Assembly: GCF_024494685.1 (NCBI RefSeq)
Contig: NZ_JANHDM010000002.1
Coordinates: 310,001-374,000, forward strand
Reading direction: 5' to 3'
Length of the DNA: 64,000 nt
DNA from: Halorubrum rubrum
Lineage (GTDB): Archaea > Halobacteriota > Halobacteria > Halobacteriales > Haloferacaceae
In this document: positions 32,134-42,337 of the stretch, one piece after another
Position numbering within the stretch: position 1 is the first letter of the stretch
Layout: each line of letters begins with the position of its first letter
Translations under genes and position numbers: made by a program
The notes under the pieces: model-generated
Seen by the model: the letters and a program-made list of their open reading frames with translations, nothing else
Told to the model about the DNA's origin: nothing
Database searches by the model: none

Positions 32134-32859
32134 ATGACAGTCGATCGGGCGACGCTGATCGAGCGGGGGGTCCACGTCGCCAGCGCGGTCCTCGCGCTCC
32201 TGTTCACGCTGGTCATCGCCGGCCTGCTGACGGAACTGGCCACCTCCCTCGCACTGCGGAGCGGCGTCGTCGCCGAGGACACCAACGCGTTCACGCTCCT
32301 CCGGACGGTCGTGAGCTTCGCGGGCTTTCTTCCCGGCGTGGTGGGGTACCTCGCCATCACCGACCAACGGACTCTCGTTTCGATCTCCCAGCCTTCAGTA
32401 CGGGAGATCGGGATCGTCGCGGTGGCCGCGATCGTCCTCTACGGGATCCAGATCGCCCTCCTGTTCGCACTCCAAGCGCTCGGGCTCGGGACCGGACGGA
32501 ACTCGGCGACGGTGGCCGCCGGCGACCCGGTCGCCTACTACGCCGCGATGATCGCCGTCTCGATCCTGCTCGTCGGCCCCGCCGAGGAGCTGCTGCTCCG
32601 CGGCGTCGTCCAAGGCGGGCTGCGCCGGTCGTTCGACGCCGCCCCGGCGATCCTGATCGCGGCCGTCCTGTTCGGCGCGCTCCACGGGAACGTCGACGGG
32701 ACCCTCACCGAACAGGTCGCGTACATGGGCGTGACGGTGATCCTCGGGTCGCTACTCGGCCTGCTCTACGAGCGAACGGAGAACGTGCTCGTGCCGGGAC
32801 TCGCCCACGGGCTGTACAACGCGATCATCTTCGCGGGGCTCCTCGGGGGCGCGCTCTGA
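32134..32859 (+). CDS. CPBP-family intramembrane metalloprotease (241 aa)
   Basis: Eight-helix membrane protein with the three Abi/CPBP motifs: EELLLRGVVQGGLR (EExxxR), FGALHGN (FxxxH) and LAHGLYNA (HxxxN). Homologues are CAAX-type proteases or immunity-like proteins. No bacteriocin (halocin) gene is seen nearby, so a housekeeping role is more likely. ATG 32134 follows a TAAAGG promoter-like element about 28 bp upstream, consistent with a leaderless start. Confidence 0.85.
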   Translation: MTVDRATLIERGVHVASAVLALLFTLVIAGLLTELATSLALRSGVVAEDTNAFTLLRTVVSFAGFLPGVVGYLAITDQRTLVSISQPSVREIGIVAVAAIVLYGIQIALLFALQALGLGTGRNSATVAAGDPVAYYAAMIAVSILLVGPAEELLLRGVVQGGLRRSFDAAPAILIAAVLFGALHGNVDGTLTEQVAYMGVTVILGSLLGLLYERTENVLVPGLAHGLYNAIIFAGLLGGAL

Positions 32860-32905
32860 GATCGGCGTCGGTCCGGCTCGCGCGTCGGTCGCTTCCGGCT
32901 CCGGA

Positions 32906-33793
32906 TCACTCGCCGTCCGAACGCTCCGTGACGGTGACCTCGCCCGAGAGCGACTGCGCGGACGGGGGCGCGATCGTGATCCCCTCCTCGTCGAACCGGC
33001 GTTTCACCAGCCGGCGGAAGTCCGACCGGAGCGTCACGACGTCCCTGTCGCCGGGGTCGTCGACCCACAGCTCCGCCTGTACCGTGATCGCGTTCTCCCC
33101 GAGTTCGCAGACGCGCGCGTTCGGCGCCGGCTCCTCGAGGATCGACTCCTGCTCGGTCGCGACCGCTCGAAGCTCCATCAGCGCCAGTTCGACGTCCTCG
33201 TCGTAGGCGACGTACACCGTCTCCGTGATCCGATAGGTGTCCCGTCCGTAGGGTCGGGTGAGCGCGTTGCTCGTGAGCTCGGTGTTCGGCACCGCGATCG
33301 TCTCGTTGTTCGGCGTCCGGACCCGCGTCACGCGGAAGTCGACCGCCTCGACGGTGCCCTCCCCGCCCGGCCACGCGATCCAGTCGCCGACGTTGAAGTC
33401 GGGGTCGGCCACGAGGAAGATCCCGCTGATGAGCGACCCGAACACCTGCTGGCCGGCGATGCCGAAGACGAACGTGACGGCCGCGATGACGATCGCCGAG
33501 TCGGTGAGCACGCTCCCGTAGCCGGCGGCGATCACGCCCGTCAGCGTCGCGAACCCGATCAGCGCCACCCGGAGGTACGTCTTCACCGCGGACTCGATCG
33601 TGGGGTTGTTGCGGTTGCGCGCCCGCACGATCCGGATCACGGACGGCACGACGACGACTTGGCCAACGAGGTAGACGACCCCGAGCGCGAAGAAGAACCA
33701 GAACAGCTCCGAGAACACGCGATCGTACGCCGACACGAGTTCGGTGACCCATCTCGGCAGCGACGTCCCGCCGGTCGCGCTCTGGCCGATCAT
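32906..33793 (-). CDS. MscS-family mechanosensitive channel (295 aa)
   Basis: Three N-terminal TM helices (about 30-52, 72-92, 97-125). The third, with FVFGIAGQQVFGSLISGIFL, is the pore helix. The beta domain follows: FNVGDWIAWPGGEGTVEAVD and TRVRTPNNETIAVPNTELTS. A C-terminal alpha/beta domain ends in an acidic tail. It releases osmolytes under hypo-osmotic shock, relevant for a halophile. The start is placed at 33793, before the first hydrophobic region; the longer frame to 33916 is Arg-rich shadow. Confidence 0.9.
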   Translation of the reverse strand: MIGQSATGGTSLPRWVTELVSAYDRVFSELFWFFFALGVVYLVGQVVVVPSVIRIVRARNRNNPTIESAVKTYLRVALIGFATLTGVIAAGYGSVLTDSAIVIAAVTFVFGIAGQQVFGSLISGIFLVADPDFNVGDWIAWPGGEGTVEAVDFRVTRVRTPNNETIAVPNTELTSNALTRPYGRDTYRITETVYVAYDEDVELALMELRAVATEQESILEEPAPNARVCELGENAITVQAELWVDDPGDRDVVTLRSDFRRLVKRRFDEEGITIAPPSAQSLSGEVTVTERSDGE

Positions 33794-34022
33794 ACCGACG
33801 CGTCGCGGCGCACCGACAAAAAGCCCGGATCGGCGGGAGATCGAGAGCCGATCGACGCCTCGACGTTCCACGCGGCCGATCGAGGCGTGTCGTCGCTCTC
33901 GCCGCCGGGACGTCACTCCGGACGTCTACGTACCGATTCGTACGGCTATGGAGCGTCGAGGAACGTCTCCTCTCACACGGTGTGATATATATCCCTCACT
34001 ACCTGTATGTGATCATCCGTGT

Positions 34023-34083
34023 GGTACGATCCGATCAGATACCTCGTACCTCCTCGATTCGGCGCTATAATCCTATTATAAAC
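34023..34083 (+). promoter_or_regulatory. promoter/operator region of the pst operon
   Basis: Contains an inverted repeat GGTACG (34023-34028)...CGTACC (34045-34050) and a palindrome TATAAT-CCT-ATTATA (34066-34080), running into the TATA-like ATTATAAAC, followed by CTTTTATCC. It is about 30-90 bp upstream of the pstS ATG in an otherwise non-coding 322-bp gap, a likely phosphate-responsive control site by analogy with pst promoters of other haloarchaea. The AT-rich palindromes are unusual for this genome. Confidence 0.5.
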
Positions 34084-34115
34084 GGCTTTTATCCGGTTTC
34101 GCGACGGTCCACGTG

Positions 34116-35312
34116 ATGGCACAAGAAGAGCGTCTGGCGGACCTGGTGTCGCGTCGCAAGATCCTCGTGACGACCGGTGCGGTCGGAGCCGCGGGCTTGG
34201 CCGGCTGTAGCGGCTCGTCGGGCGGCAGCGGGAGCGGCGACGGGGAGAGCGGTGACGACGGGAGCGGCGACGGGGGAAGCGGTGACGACGGGAGCGGAGA
34301 CGGGGGAAGCGGTGACGACGGGAGCGGGGACGGCGGCGACGGCGAGGACGAGGAGGGAAGCGCGGACGTCTCGCCCCTGACCGCGGACGGGTCCTCGACG
34401 GTGTACCCGATCACGAGCCTCGCGGGGTCGCTCTGGAACGGGAACGCCCCGGCGGACGACGAGGAGTACTGGGGTCCGGACCAGTACGGCATCGACACGG
34501 ACCAGAACATGGCCGACTACTGGGCGGGCCTCTACGGGTTCGAGCCCAGCGGCGAGGAGGGGACGCCGCCGTTCTTCACCAGTATCGGCCTCAACCACAC
34601 CGGGGTCGGGCTCGAGAAGTTAGAGCGCGGCCAGGTCGACATCGGCGACGCGTCCGCGCCCGTCAGCGCGGAGTTCCCCGACCGGAGCGAGGAGGAGCTC
34701 GAACCGTTCACGGACCACGTCGTCGCGGTCGACGCCCAGCCCATCGTCGTCAGTCGGGAGATCTACGACGCCGGCGTCACGGAGCTCACCCTCGAGGACG
34801 TCCAGGGCATCTACCAGGGGGAGATCACCAACTGGTCCGAGCTCGACGGCCCCGACCGCGAGATCAACGCCGTCGGCCGCGCCGAGGGCTCCGGGACCGA
34901 CACGTCGTTCCGCGTCAACGTCCTCGGCGACCCGGACGCGTCGATGGACGGCGTCGACGTCCGCCAGGGCCAGAACCAGCAGGTCGCGTCGACGATCGGC
35001 AACACGGACAACTCCATCGCGTACATCGCGCTGGCGTTCCTCGAACCCGACGGCGACGTGCCGCCGGTCGCGCTCACCATCGAGGGCACCACGTACGAGT
35101 ACGGTGAGAACCTCGGCACGCTCGATTACCCGCTCTCTCGCGCGCTCCACACGTACACCTGGGACGGCACCTCCGACAAGGAGGCGGCGTTCATCCGGAT
35201 GATCCTCAGCGAGTACGGACAGACGATGTTCGTCGAGCCGAACAACTACCTCCCGCTCGAGGAGGAGTTCCGCCAGGAGCAGATCGACGCGCTTCCGGAG
35301 CCGTCGGCGTAA
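34116..35312 (+). CDS. pstS: phosphate ABC transporter substrate-binding lipoprotein PstS (398 aa)
   Basis: The Tat-type signal SRRKILVTTGAVGAAG is followed by the lipobox LAGC (cleavage before the Cys near residue 29). A repetitive Gly/Ser/Asp linker encoded by a 30-bp DNA repeat (about 34223-34345) separates the lipid anchor from the binding domain. PstS signatures are ADGSSTVYPITS near 90, AEGSGTDTSFRVN and a C-terminal YGQTMFVEPNNYLPL. GTG at 34113 is immediately upstream of the ATG used. First gene of the pst operon. Confidence 0.93.
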   Translation: MAQEERLADLVSRRKILVTTGAVGAAGLAGCSGSSGGSGSGDGESGDDGSGDGGSGDDGSGDGGSGDDGSGDGGDGEDEEGSADVSPLTADGSSTVYPITSLAGSLWNGNAPADDEEYWGPDQYGIDTDQNMADYWAGLYGFEPSGEEGTPPFFTSIGLNHTGVGLEKLERGQVDIGDASAPVSAEFPDRSEEELEPFTDHVVAVDAQPIVVSREIYDAGVTELTLEDVQGIYQGEITNWSELDGPDREINAVGRAEGSGTDTSFRVNVLGDPDASMDGVDVRQGQNQQVASTIGNTDNSIAYIALAFLEPDGDVPPVALTIEGTTYEYGENLGTLDYPLSRALHTYTWDGTSDKEAAFIRMILSEYGQTMFVEPNNYLPLEEEFRQEQIDALPEPSA

Positions 35313-35471
35313 CGCCGAGGTCTCGCGGTGCGCCGTTCTGGGGCGCGCCGGTCTCCGGCGGTTCCGCGCCGACGTCCGACCGACGCGGCGATCCATCTTT
35401 CGGACTACGAGAAGGCCATTCATGATTCAGTATACGAACGAGCCGTTCACCGATCCAACAGAGACGAACGA

Positions 35472-36584
35472 ATGAGAATTAGCAACACTAGCATCGCCGG
35501 CTTCGAGGGACGTAGCGTCGCGGACGCGGACCGTGGGGTCCTCCTCACCGGTCTCGTGGGCGGGGGGTGTCTCCTCGTCGCGTTCGGGCTCTTCCTCTCG
35601 AACTCGACGCTGACCGTCGTCCCCGTCGTCGGATTCCTCGGAGCGACGACGTACGGGTGGTTCAACCACCAGGCGGCCACCGTCAAGTCCGTGACCTTCC
35701 TCGCGACGGTCGCGACGACCGTCGTGCTCGGTCTCATCTCGGTGTTCCTGATCGCGCGCGCGGTACCGGTGTTCCAGCACATGGGGGTCCGGATCTTCGG
35801 ACTCACCGACCCGGTCCGCGTGTTCGGTATCACCCTCCTTCCCGGAGTCGGGGAGCTCTGGAGCACGAGCGGGGACGTCTACTCGCTGACGCCGATGGTC
35901 TGGGGAACGCTGATGACGACGGTCATCGCGATGCTCGTCGCCGGTCCGCTCGGGGTCGCGGGAGCGATCTTCATCGCGGAGATCGCCCCGCCGGTCGTGC
36001 GGGAATCGGTGAAACCCGGCATCGAGATACTCGCGGGCATCCCCTCGATCGTGTACGGGTGGCTCGGGTTCGTCCTGATCTCGCCGTTCGTCTACGAGCA
36101 CCTCGGCACTCCCGGACTCGGGAACATGGCCATCGTCGGCGTGGTCATCGGCCTGATGGCGCTGCCGACCGTCGTCTCCGTGGCCGAGGACGCCCTCACG
36201 AGCGTCCCGAACTCCATGAAGGACGGCTCGTTGGCGCTCGGCGCGACCGACTGGCAGACGATCAAGGGGATCACGATGCCGGCGTCGTTCTCGGGCGTCT
36301 CGGCGGCGGTCCTGCTGGGCGTGGGGCGGGCCGTCGGCGAGACGATGGCCGCCACCGTGATCTTATCGAACGTGGTCAAGCTGCCGGAGCCGCTGTACAA
36401 CGTCTTCGGGAACACCATCTCGCTGACCAGTCTCATCGCGAGTCAGTACGGTAACGCCGACGGGATGCACATGCAGGCGCTGTTCGCGGCCGGCGTGGTC
36501 CTCTTCGTCTCCGTGATGGTCCTCAGCGTCGTCTCACAGACCATCGAAGCGCGAATGAAGCGAAAGCTGGAGGGCCAGGCGTGA
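35472..36584 (+). CDS. pstC: phosphate ABC transporter permease PstC (370 aa)
   Basis: BPD-type inner-membrane permease with the EAA-like loop DALTSVPNSMKDGSLALGAT and GRAVGETMAATVIL near the C-terminus. TM segments start around residue 24, with an extra N-terminal pair before the canonical six. The 157-bp gap after pstS contains no clear terminator. Its end overlaps the pstA start (GTGA). Confidence 0.92.
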   Translation: MRISNTSIAGFEGRSVADADRGVLLTGLVGGGCLLVAFGLFLSNSTLTVVPVVGFLGATTYGWFNHQAATVKSVTFLATVATTVVLGLISVFLIARAVPVFQHMGVRIFGLTDPVRVFGITLLPGVGELWSTSGDVYSLTPMVWGTLMTTVIAMLVAGPLGVAGAIFIAEIAPPVVRESVKPGIEILAGIPSIVYGWLGFVLISPFVYEHLGTPGLGNMAIVGVVIGLMALPTVVSVAEDALTSVPNSMKDGSLALGATDWQTIKGITMPASFSGVSAAVLLGVGRAVGETMAATVILSNVVKLPEPLYNVFGNTISLTSLIASQYGNADGMHMQALFAAGVVLFVSVMVLSVVSQTIEARMKRKLEGQA

Positions 36585-38140
36585 GCACCGCTACTCGCCA
36601 CTCGCTCCGGAGCGACCAGAGCGAGGCGTTCACCCGGCTGACCGACGGCGTCGTCGGCGTCGGAATCACCGTCATCAGCCTGTCGGTCCTCGCCGTCGGC
36701 CGCGTCGTCACCGGCGACACCGCCGCCTTCGGTCTCGGCGCGTTCGAGTGGATCGCGCTCGCGCTCGCCGCGATGGGATCGACGGTCGTCGCCCTCGGCG
36801 TCGGCTCGTTCGTCGGCACCTTCGAGACCAACCCCGAAGAGCGCGGGACCGTCGGCCCCGCGCTCGGATTCGGCGGGATCGCGTTCGCCGCGGGCGGCCT
36901 GACGGCGTCACAGACGCTCGGTCTCCCGCTCGTCGCCTCGCTGGCGGCCGCACTGGTCGCGGGGCTGGCCGTCGGCGGGTTCGTCACGCTCGCTCGCGAG
37001 GACCTCGGGACGACGCTCCCCGCGGGCGGGTTCGCACTGTTCGTCGGGGCGCTCGTCCTCACCGACGTCTTGGCCGCCGGCTGGACCTGGGCTCCCGAGG
37101 GGTTCTCGGTGACGTTCCCCGGGTACATGGTCGTCCCGGTGCTCGCGGGACTGGCGGCGCTCGTCGCCTGCTGGGCGGCGGTGTCGGCCCGGAGCGGGTT
37201 CGGCGCCGCGGGGCGTCAGTCGGCGGCGTACTTCCTCGTCGGACTCAACGCGATCGGCATGCTCGTCGTCCTGGCCACGCTGATACTTTTCATCGGCGTG
37301 AAGGGATTCGGCCGGGCGACCCAGGGGATCGCCTTCGACCCGCTCGCCCTCGAGTTCCGCTGGCCGTTCGTCATGGACGGGTACAACTTCCGGCCGGACC
37401 AGCCCAACGGCGTCTTCCCCGCCGTCGTCGGGACGGTGTGGCTCGTGATCGGCGCCGTCCTCGTCGGCGTCCCGCTGGCCGTCGGCGCGGCCGTCTTCCT
37501 CTCGGAGTACGCCGAGCGCGGTCGGTTCACGCAGCTGGTCGAGGTCGCGACGAACGGTCTCTGGAGCACGCCGAGCGTCGTCTTCGGCCTGTTCGGCTAC
37601 GCGTTCCTCGTCCCCCGGTTCGGCAACACGACGTCGCTGCTCGCGGGGATGATGGTTCTCGGGTTCATGCTCCTCCCGCTGGTGACGATCACCAGTCGGG
37701 AGGCGATCAAGGCCGTCCCCGACGAGTACCGCGACGCCAGCGCCGCGCTCGGGGTGAGCCAGTGGGAGACCATCCGGAGCGTCGTCGTCCCGACGGCGCT
37801 CCCTGGCATCGTCACCGGCGTCATCCTCGGCGTCGGCAGGATCGCGGGGGAGACGGCGCCGATCCTGCTCGTGATGGCCGGCGGCCTGCGCGACGACGCG
37901 CCGAGCGTGCTGGGATCGTTCCAGTTCGTCGCGCGCCCCCCGTTCGTCGTCAACGACGCGCTCCTCCAGAGCGCGCCGGCGCTGCCGTATCAGCTCTACG
38001 CGACGATCACGGCGGGCGTGAGCGGAAACGAGGAGTTCGGCTGGGCGACCGCGTTCGTCCTTCTGGCCGTCGTCTTGAGCTTCTACGCGATCGGCGTCGG
38101 CACCCGTATCTACTTCCGGCGGAGGTTACAGCATGAGTAA
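36581..38140 (+). CDS. pstA: phosphate ABC transporter permease PstA, extended form (519 aa)
   Basis: Starts with GTG overlapping the pstC stop. The C-terminal about 300 residues are canonical PstA ([53 protein letters not shown]). The first about 200 residues add roughly six further hydrophobic helices not found in bacterial PstA of about 280 aa; this long form is usual in haloarchaea. Its role there is unknown. Confidence 0.92.
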   Translation: MSTATRHSLRSDQSEAFTRLTDGVVGVGITVISLSVLAVGRVVTGDTAAFGLGAFEWIALALAAMGSTVVALGVGSFVGTFETNPEERGTVGPALGFGGIAFAAGGLTASQTLGLPLVASLAAALVAGLAVGGFVTLAREDLGTTLPAGGFALFVGALVLTDVLAAGWTWAPEGFSVTFPGYMVVPVLAGLAALVACWAAVSARSGFGAAGRQSAAYFLVGLNAIGMLVVLATLILFIGVKGFGRATQGIAFDPLALEFRWPFVMDGYNFRPDQPNGVFPAVVGTVWLVIGAVLVGVPLAVGAAVFLSEYAERGRFTQLVEVATNGLWSTPSVVFGLFGYAFLVPRFGNTTSLLAGMMVLGFMLLPLVTITSREAIKAVPDEYRDASAALGVSQWETIRSVVVPTALPGIVTGVILGVGRIAGETAPILLVMAGGLRDDAPSVLGSFQFVARPPFVVNDALLQSAPALPYQLYATITAGVSGNEEFGWATAFVLLAVVLSFYAIGVGTRIYFRRRLQHE

Positions 38141-39029
38141 GGCAACGAGCGAATCCACGACGACGGCGGAACGGACCACCACCGGGGAGACCGACGAGCG
38201 CGTCGATCCCGAGTGGTCGAACTACGAGTTCGAGGGCACGCCCAAGATGGCGGTCGAGGACCTCGACGTCTACTACGGCGACGACCACGCCCTCGACGGG
38301 ATCTCGATGGAGATCCCGGAACGCAGCGTGACGGCGCTCATCGGCCCGTCGGGCTGTGGCAAGTCCACGTTCCTGCGTTCGCTCAACCGCATGAACGACC
38401 GCATCCGGAGCGCGCGCGTCGAGGGGTCGATCAGGCTCGACGGCGAGGAGGTGTACGCCGACGGCGTCGACCTCGTCGAGCTGCGGAAGCGGGTGGGGAT
38501 GGTGTTCCAGAACCCCAACCCGTTCCCGAAGTCGATCCGCGACAACGTCTCCTACGGCCCGCGGAAGCACGGGGACCTCGAAACGGGCCTGTTGGCCCGC
38601 GCGCTGGGCCGCGACGACGGCGACGAGCTCGACGAGCTCGTCGAGCGATCGCTCCGCCGGGCGGCCATCTGGGAGGAGGTGAACGACCGGCTCGACGACA
38701 ACGCGCTCGGGCTCTCCGGCGGCCAACAACAGCGGCTCTGTATCGCCCGCTGTCTCGCGACGGACCCCGAGGTCATCCTGATGGACGAGCCGGCCTCGGC
38801 GCTCGATCCGATCGCCACCGCCAAGATCGAGGACCTGATCGCGGAGCTCGCCGAGCAGTACACGGTCGTGATCGTCACCCACAACATGCAGCAGGCGGCG
38901 CGCATCTCCGAACAGACCGCCGTGTTCCTCACCGGCGGCGAGCTCGTCGAGTACGACGACACGGAGAAGATCTTCGAGGACCCGGAGAGCCAGCGGGTCG
39001 AAGACTACGTCACCGGCAAGTTCGGGTGA
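38133..39029 (+). CDS. pstB: phosphate ABC transporter ATPase PstB (298 aa)
   Basis: Walker [10 protein letters not shown] (near 71-79), Q-loop [14 protein letters not shown], signature [16 protein letters not shown], Walker [14 protein letters not shown] and H-loop [13 protein letters not shown], all PstB-type. A 45-residue charged N-terminal extension precedes the domain. The ATG lies within the last codons of pstA, indicating coupling. Confidence 0.95.
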   Translation: MSKATSESTTTAERTTTGETDERVDPEWSNYEFEGTPKMAVEDLDVYYGDDHALDGISMEIPERSVTALIGPSGCGKSTFLRSLNRMNDRIRSARVEGSIRLDGEEVYADGVDLVELRKRVGMVFQNPNPFPKSIRDNVSYGPRKHGDLETGLLARALGRDDGDELDELVERSLRRAAIWEEVNDRLDDNALGLSGGQQQRLCIARCLATDPEVILMDEPASALDPIATAKIEDLIAELAEQYTVVIVTHNMQQAARISEQTAVFLTGGELVEYDDTEKIFEDPESQRVEDYVTGKFG

Positions 39030-39034
39030 CCCTC

Positions 39035-39709
39035 ATGCCGAGGGACCGATACCGGTCGGCGCTGGACGACCTCCGGGACGCCGTCGTCGGGCTGGGCGAG
39101 GACGTGGTGGTTCAACTCGAGACCGGACTCGCAGCCTTGGAGTCCGGCGACCCGGAGCTCGCCCGTGCGGTCATCGACGGCGACGACGCGATCAACGAGG
39201 CGTACCTGGCCGTCGAGTCGGACTGTATCGACCTCTTCGCGCTCCAACAGCCCGTCGCGGGCGACCTGCGGTTCGTGGCCGCCTCGTTCAAGATCCTGAC
39301 CGATCTCGAACGGATCGGCGACCTGGCGACGAACCTCGGTCGGTACGCGCTCGCCGAGTCCTCCGAATCCTCCCCGGAGGTCGACGTCGTGGCGATCGGC
39401 CGCGAGGCGCGCGACGCGGTCGAGGACGCGCTGACGGCCTACCGGACGCGGGACGTCGAGCTGTGTCGCGAGATCCACGCCCGCGACGACCGGATCGACG
39501 CCCTCTGTCAGCGGGCCAGCGAGCGCGTCGTCCGCGACCTCGTCGAGCGCGAGACGGGGAACGACGCCTGGGCCGTCGAGCGACTCCTCGACGACGTCTC
39601 CCGGCTGTTGCTGACCGTCCGCGACGTCGAGCGCGTCGCCGACCACGCCGTCAACGTCGCGGCCAGAACGCTGTACGTGGTCGAACACGACTCGGAGCTC
39701 CTCTACTGA
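39035..39709 (+). CDS. phoU: phosphate transport regulator PhoU (224 aa)
   Basis: Two three-helix PhoU repeats; the second-repeat motif DLERIGDLATNLGRYA lies in the first half and VRDVERVADHAVNVAARTLY at the end, with acidic metal-binding residues. It starts five bases after the pstB stop. PhoU damps Pst uptake and signalling when phosphate is sufficient. Confidence 0.93.
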   Translation: MPRDRYRSALDDLRDAVVGLGEDVVVQLETGLAALESGDPELARAVIDGDDAINEAYLAVESDCIDLFALQQPVAGDLRFVAASFKILTDLERIGDLATNLGRYALAESSESSPEVDVVAIGREARDAVEDALTAYRTRDVELCREIHARDDRIDALCQRASERVVRDLVERETGNDAWAVERLLDDVSRLLLTVRDVERVADHAVNVAARTLYVVEHDSELLY

Positions 39710-39713
39710 GACG

Positions 39714-40742
39714 ATGGAGACGCGCAAACTCCAGCGGGTCGGCGGCGGGACGTACACGGTCTCGATCCCGAAGCGGTGGGCCGTCCAACACGACCTCGAC
39801 GCCAGCTCAGAGGTCCACCTCTACGCGCACGCCGACGGGTCCATCGTCGTGCGGAGCTCCGAGCGCGACGGCGCGGCGCTAGATCGGATCGAACTCGGCG
39901 TCGACGGGGACGACTCGGCGCTGGTGCGTCGCCTGCTTCGGTCGGCCTACGGGACCGGCTACGAGACGGTGACGCTCCGCCCCCGCGAGTCGTTCGCGGA
40001 CGAAACGCGTCGTGCCGCGCGGCGGACGAAGCGCGGCCTCGTCGGCGCGGAGCTCGTCGCCGACGCCGCCGACGAACTCACGCTCCGCAACCTCCTCGCG
40101 ACCGGGGATGTGTCAGTTCGACAGACTGTCGTCCAGCTCCAGTTCGTCGCCTGTTCGGCCCTCCGGCAGGCCGCCGTCGCGTTCGACGAGGATCGGGCTG
40201 CGGACCTCGACCGTCTTCGCGAGCGCGCCGACGAGGCCGACCGGCTGTTCGAGATGATCGCCCGTCACTTCAACCGGTCGCTGGTCTCCATGGCCGAGAT
40301 CGATCGTCTCGGCGTCCGCCGCCCGACGCTTTTCGACTACTACGCGGCCGCCGGGGAGCTCGCGGCGATCGCCGAGTCGAGCGTCACGATCGGACGCGTG
40401 GCCGACGGGTTCTCGGGAGCGATCGGCGAGCGGCTCGCCGCCGACGTCGAGGCGGCGGCCGACGCCGCCGAGGAGCTGGTCGCGTCGGCCGCCGCGGCGG
40501 TTCTCGAGGGAGCGGATCCCACCGACGCGAACGAGGTGTTGGCGGATCGCGATGACGTGACCGCCGCCCTCGACCGGATCGAACGGGCCGTCTTCGACGA
40601 TCCCGACGCGCCCTTCGAGGGAACGGCGGCCGACGCGCGGGCGCTGACGCGGCTACTCGACGCGCTCGCTCGGACCGTGGACCACGCGGGTGCCGTCGCC
40701 GCGGTCGCGATGCGGGCGGCGGTTCGGGAGGGACCCGACTGA
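39714..40742 (+). CDS. AbrB-PhoU fusion regulator (342 aa)
   Basis: N-terminal AbrB/SpoVT-like swapped-hairpin DNA-binding domain (METRKLQRVGGGTYTVSIPK and RWAVQHDLDASSEVHLY, residues 1-45), followed by helical PhoU-like repeats to the C-terminus. Such fusions are found with archaeal pst operons and are plausible transcriptional regulators of phosphate uptake, since the window shows no PhoB/PhoR pair. It starts four bases after phoU and so belongs to the operon. Confidence 0.82.
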   Translation: METRKLQRVGGGTYTVSIPKRWAVQHDLDASSEVHLYAHADGSIVVRSSERDGAALDRIELGVDGDDSALVRRLLRSAYGTGYETVTLRPRESFADETRRAARRTKRGLVGAELVADAADELTLRNLLATGDVSVRQTVVQLQFVACSALRQAAVAFDEDRAADLDRLRERADEADRLFEMIARHFNRSLVSMAEIDRLGVRRPTLFDYYAAAGELAAIAESSVTIGRVADGFSGAIGERLAADVEAAADAAEELVASAAAAVLEGADPTDANEVLADRDDVTAALDRIERAVFDDPDAPFEGTAADARALTRLLDALARTVDHAGAVAAVAMRAAVREGPD

Positions 40743-40749
40743 CGGTCGG

Positions 40750-42054
40750 TCAGTACCGCTCTTTCCCCCAGCGGTGGTCGTCGTAGGTCGCCTGCTGGGC
40801 GCTGTCGAACCGCTCCTCGAACTTCCGGCGCAGGGCGGCCTTCTCGGTGGCGTCGATCCGCGCGAGCGCGTCGGCCTTCCCGACCGCCGCGGGCGGTCCT
40901 CGCGTCGTCGCCACGTCCGCGAGCACCTGGCGGGTCAGCCGGTCGCGCGTCCCCGCGTCGCGGGTGAACGCGTAGGGGGCCTCGAGCTTGTAGGTCACGT
41001 CGGTCCGCGGGTCGTACAACACCATGAACGTCGGCTCGTACAGTTCGGGACCGAGTTCGCGCTTGATCCCGAGCGCGTCGGCGTCGGCCGCCATCGTCCC
41101 GTCCGCGCCGCCGCGGCTGTGGAACCAGGTGGTGAACGTGAGGTCGTCGTCGAGGCGGGCGTCGCCCCCGCCGCTCCCGCCTCGCCCGGTGCCTCCGCTT
41201 CCGCCGCTTCCAGCCGTCCTTCCGCCCTTCTCCCGTCGCTCCAGGAGCCGGGTGAAGAGCGCGGTGTCGTCGGGCCAGGGGGACTCGAACCCCTTCCGGG
41301 CGAGCGTCCGGACGATCGTCCGGCTCGAGGGGTTCTTCACGAAGCCGGCGAGGGGCACGTCGCGCTCGACGAACCGCTCGACGAGCCGGACGTACTTCTC
41401 GACGACTGCGCGCGGTTTCGCCTCGCGCGCGAGCTCGCCGAGCTCCGGGTCGCGGTCCTCCCAGGTGAACAGCTCCTTGGGGTAGATCGGGCCGTCGAGG
41501 ACGAGCAGCTCCTCGACCTCGTCAGCGTGATCGAGCGCGTGGGTCCCCTCCGCGAGGTAGAGCGCGAGCGCGTGGACGACTCCCTCGGCGTACCGGTTCA
41601 CCCGCGGCGCGTGGAGCACGCGCTGACGGGTGTGGCCGTCGTCCCGTCTCGTCCACTCGCCGTCGAAGTCGGCGGTCGAGTCGCCCGCGTGGACCGTCGC
41701 GACGATGGTGCGGTCGCGGTGGAGGTCGAGGTCGGTCGGCTCCGCGGCCATCGCCGCGTGCGCCACGTCGACGACGAGCCCGTTCTTGAACGTCGTCGGG
41801 TTGATCGTCCCGGAGTCGAGCCCGTGGACCGTCCCGAAGGGCCGCTCCGCCAGCGCCACGTCGTCGATCGGGGTCCGTCGACGCTCGTGGCCGGCGACCG
41901 GCTCAATGACGGCCCGGCCGTCCCGCCGGAGGCCGGTCAGCCAGTCGTCCCACACCCGTCTCGCGAGGTCCTCGTGGTCCGTCGTGTCCACGTCGCCCGC
42001 GATCCCGTACGCGAGCCGCGCGATGTTCTCGACGTGGATCGGATCGAGGGTCAC
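40750..42054 (-). CDS. nurA: NurA-domain nuclease (434 aa)
   Basis: NurA nuclease acts with the HerA translocase in DNA double-strand break end resection. VHGLDSGTINPTTFKNGLVV contains the metal-binding Asp of the NurA core, VLDGPIYPKEL is the second conserved block, and VGFVKNP-like GFVKNPSSR lies further on. A Gly/Ser-rich insert (about residues 300-325) is halophile-type. herA is not in this window. The start is a GTG at 42054 set by the promoter box GTATAAAG (42077-42084), centred 27 bp upstream, which gives a leaderless mRNA. Convergent with the AbrB-PhoU gene, stop to stop within 8 bp. Confidence 0.85.
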   Translation of the reverse strand: MTLDPIHVENIARLAYGIAGDVDTTDHEDLARRVWDDWLTGLRRDGRAVIEPVAGHERRRTPIDDVALAERPFGTVHGLDSGTINPTTFKNGLVVDVAHAAMAAEPTDLDLHRDRTIVATVHAGDSTADFDGEWTRRDDGHTRQRVLHAPRVNRYAEGVVHALALYLAEGTHALDHADEVEELLVLDGPIYPKELFTWEDRDPELGELAREAKPRAVVEKYVRLVERFVERDVPLAGFVKNPSSRTIVRTLARKGFESPWPDDTALFTRLLERREKGGRTAGSGGSGGTGRGGSGGGDARLDDDLTFTTWFHSRGGADGTMAADADALGIKRELGPELYEPTFMVLYDPRTDVTYKLEAPYAFTRDAGTRDRLTRQVLADVATTRGPPAAVGKADALARIDATEKAALRRKFEERFDSAQQATYDDHRWGKERY

Positions 42055-42337
42055 GCCAGTACTGCGATCCGGACCCGTATAAAGTGCGTCGCCCGCGCGG
42101 TCGATGGCGAGCCGGCGTCCGCGTCGGCATTCGCGTCGGGAGTCGGGTTCGCGGCCTCGCCGGACCCGAACTCGACCGCATTCGACTTTCATCGAAGACC
42201 CAGCAAAACCGACCGCCGGACCGGTATGGTGCGTTCTCTGACAACCGTCGGTAGGGAACGGTCACCTCCGACTCCGGGAGTATCAGCGATAATATTCGGA
42301 GGCGGAAATATTTGACGTCATACGACGATCGACGTAC

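Noticed and set aside
40727-40760. ACTGAC-N5-GTCAGT dyad between the AbrB-PhoU and nurA stops as a terminator
   Set aside because: Only six-bp arms formed by two stop codons facing each other; too weak and lacking a T run.
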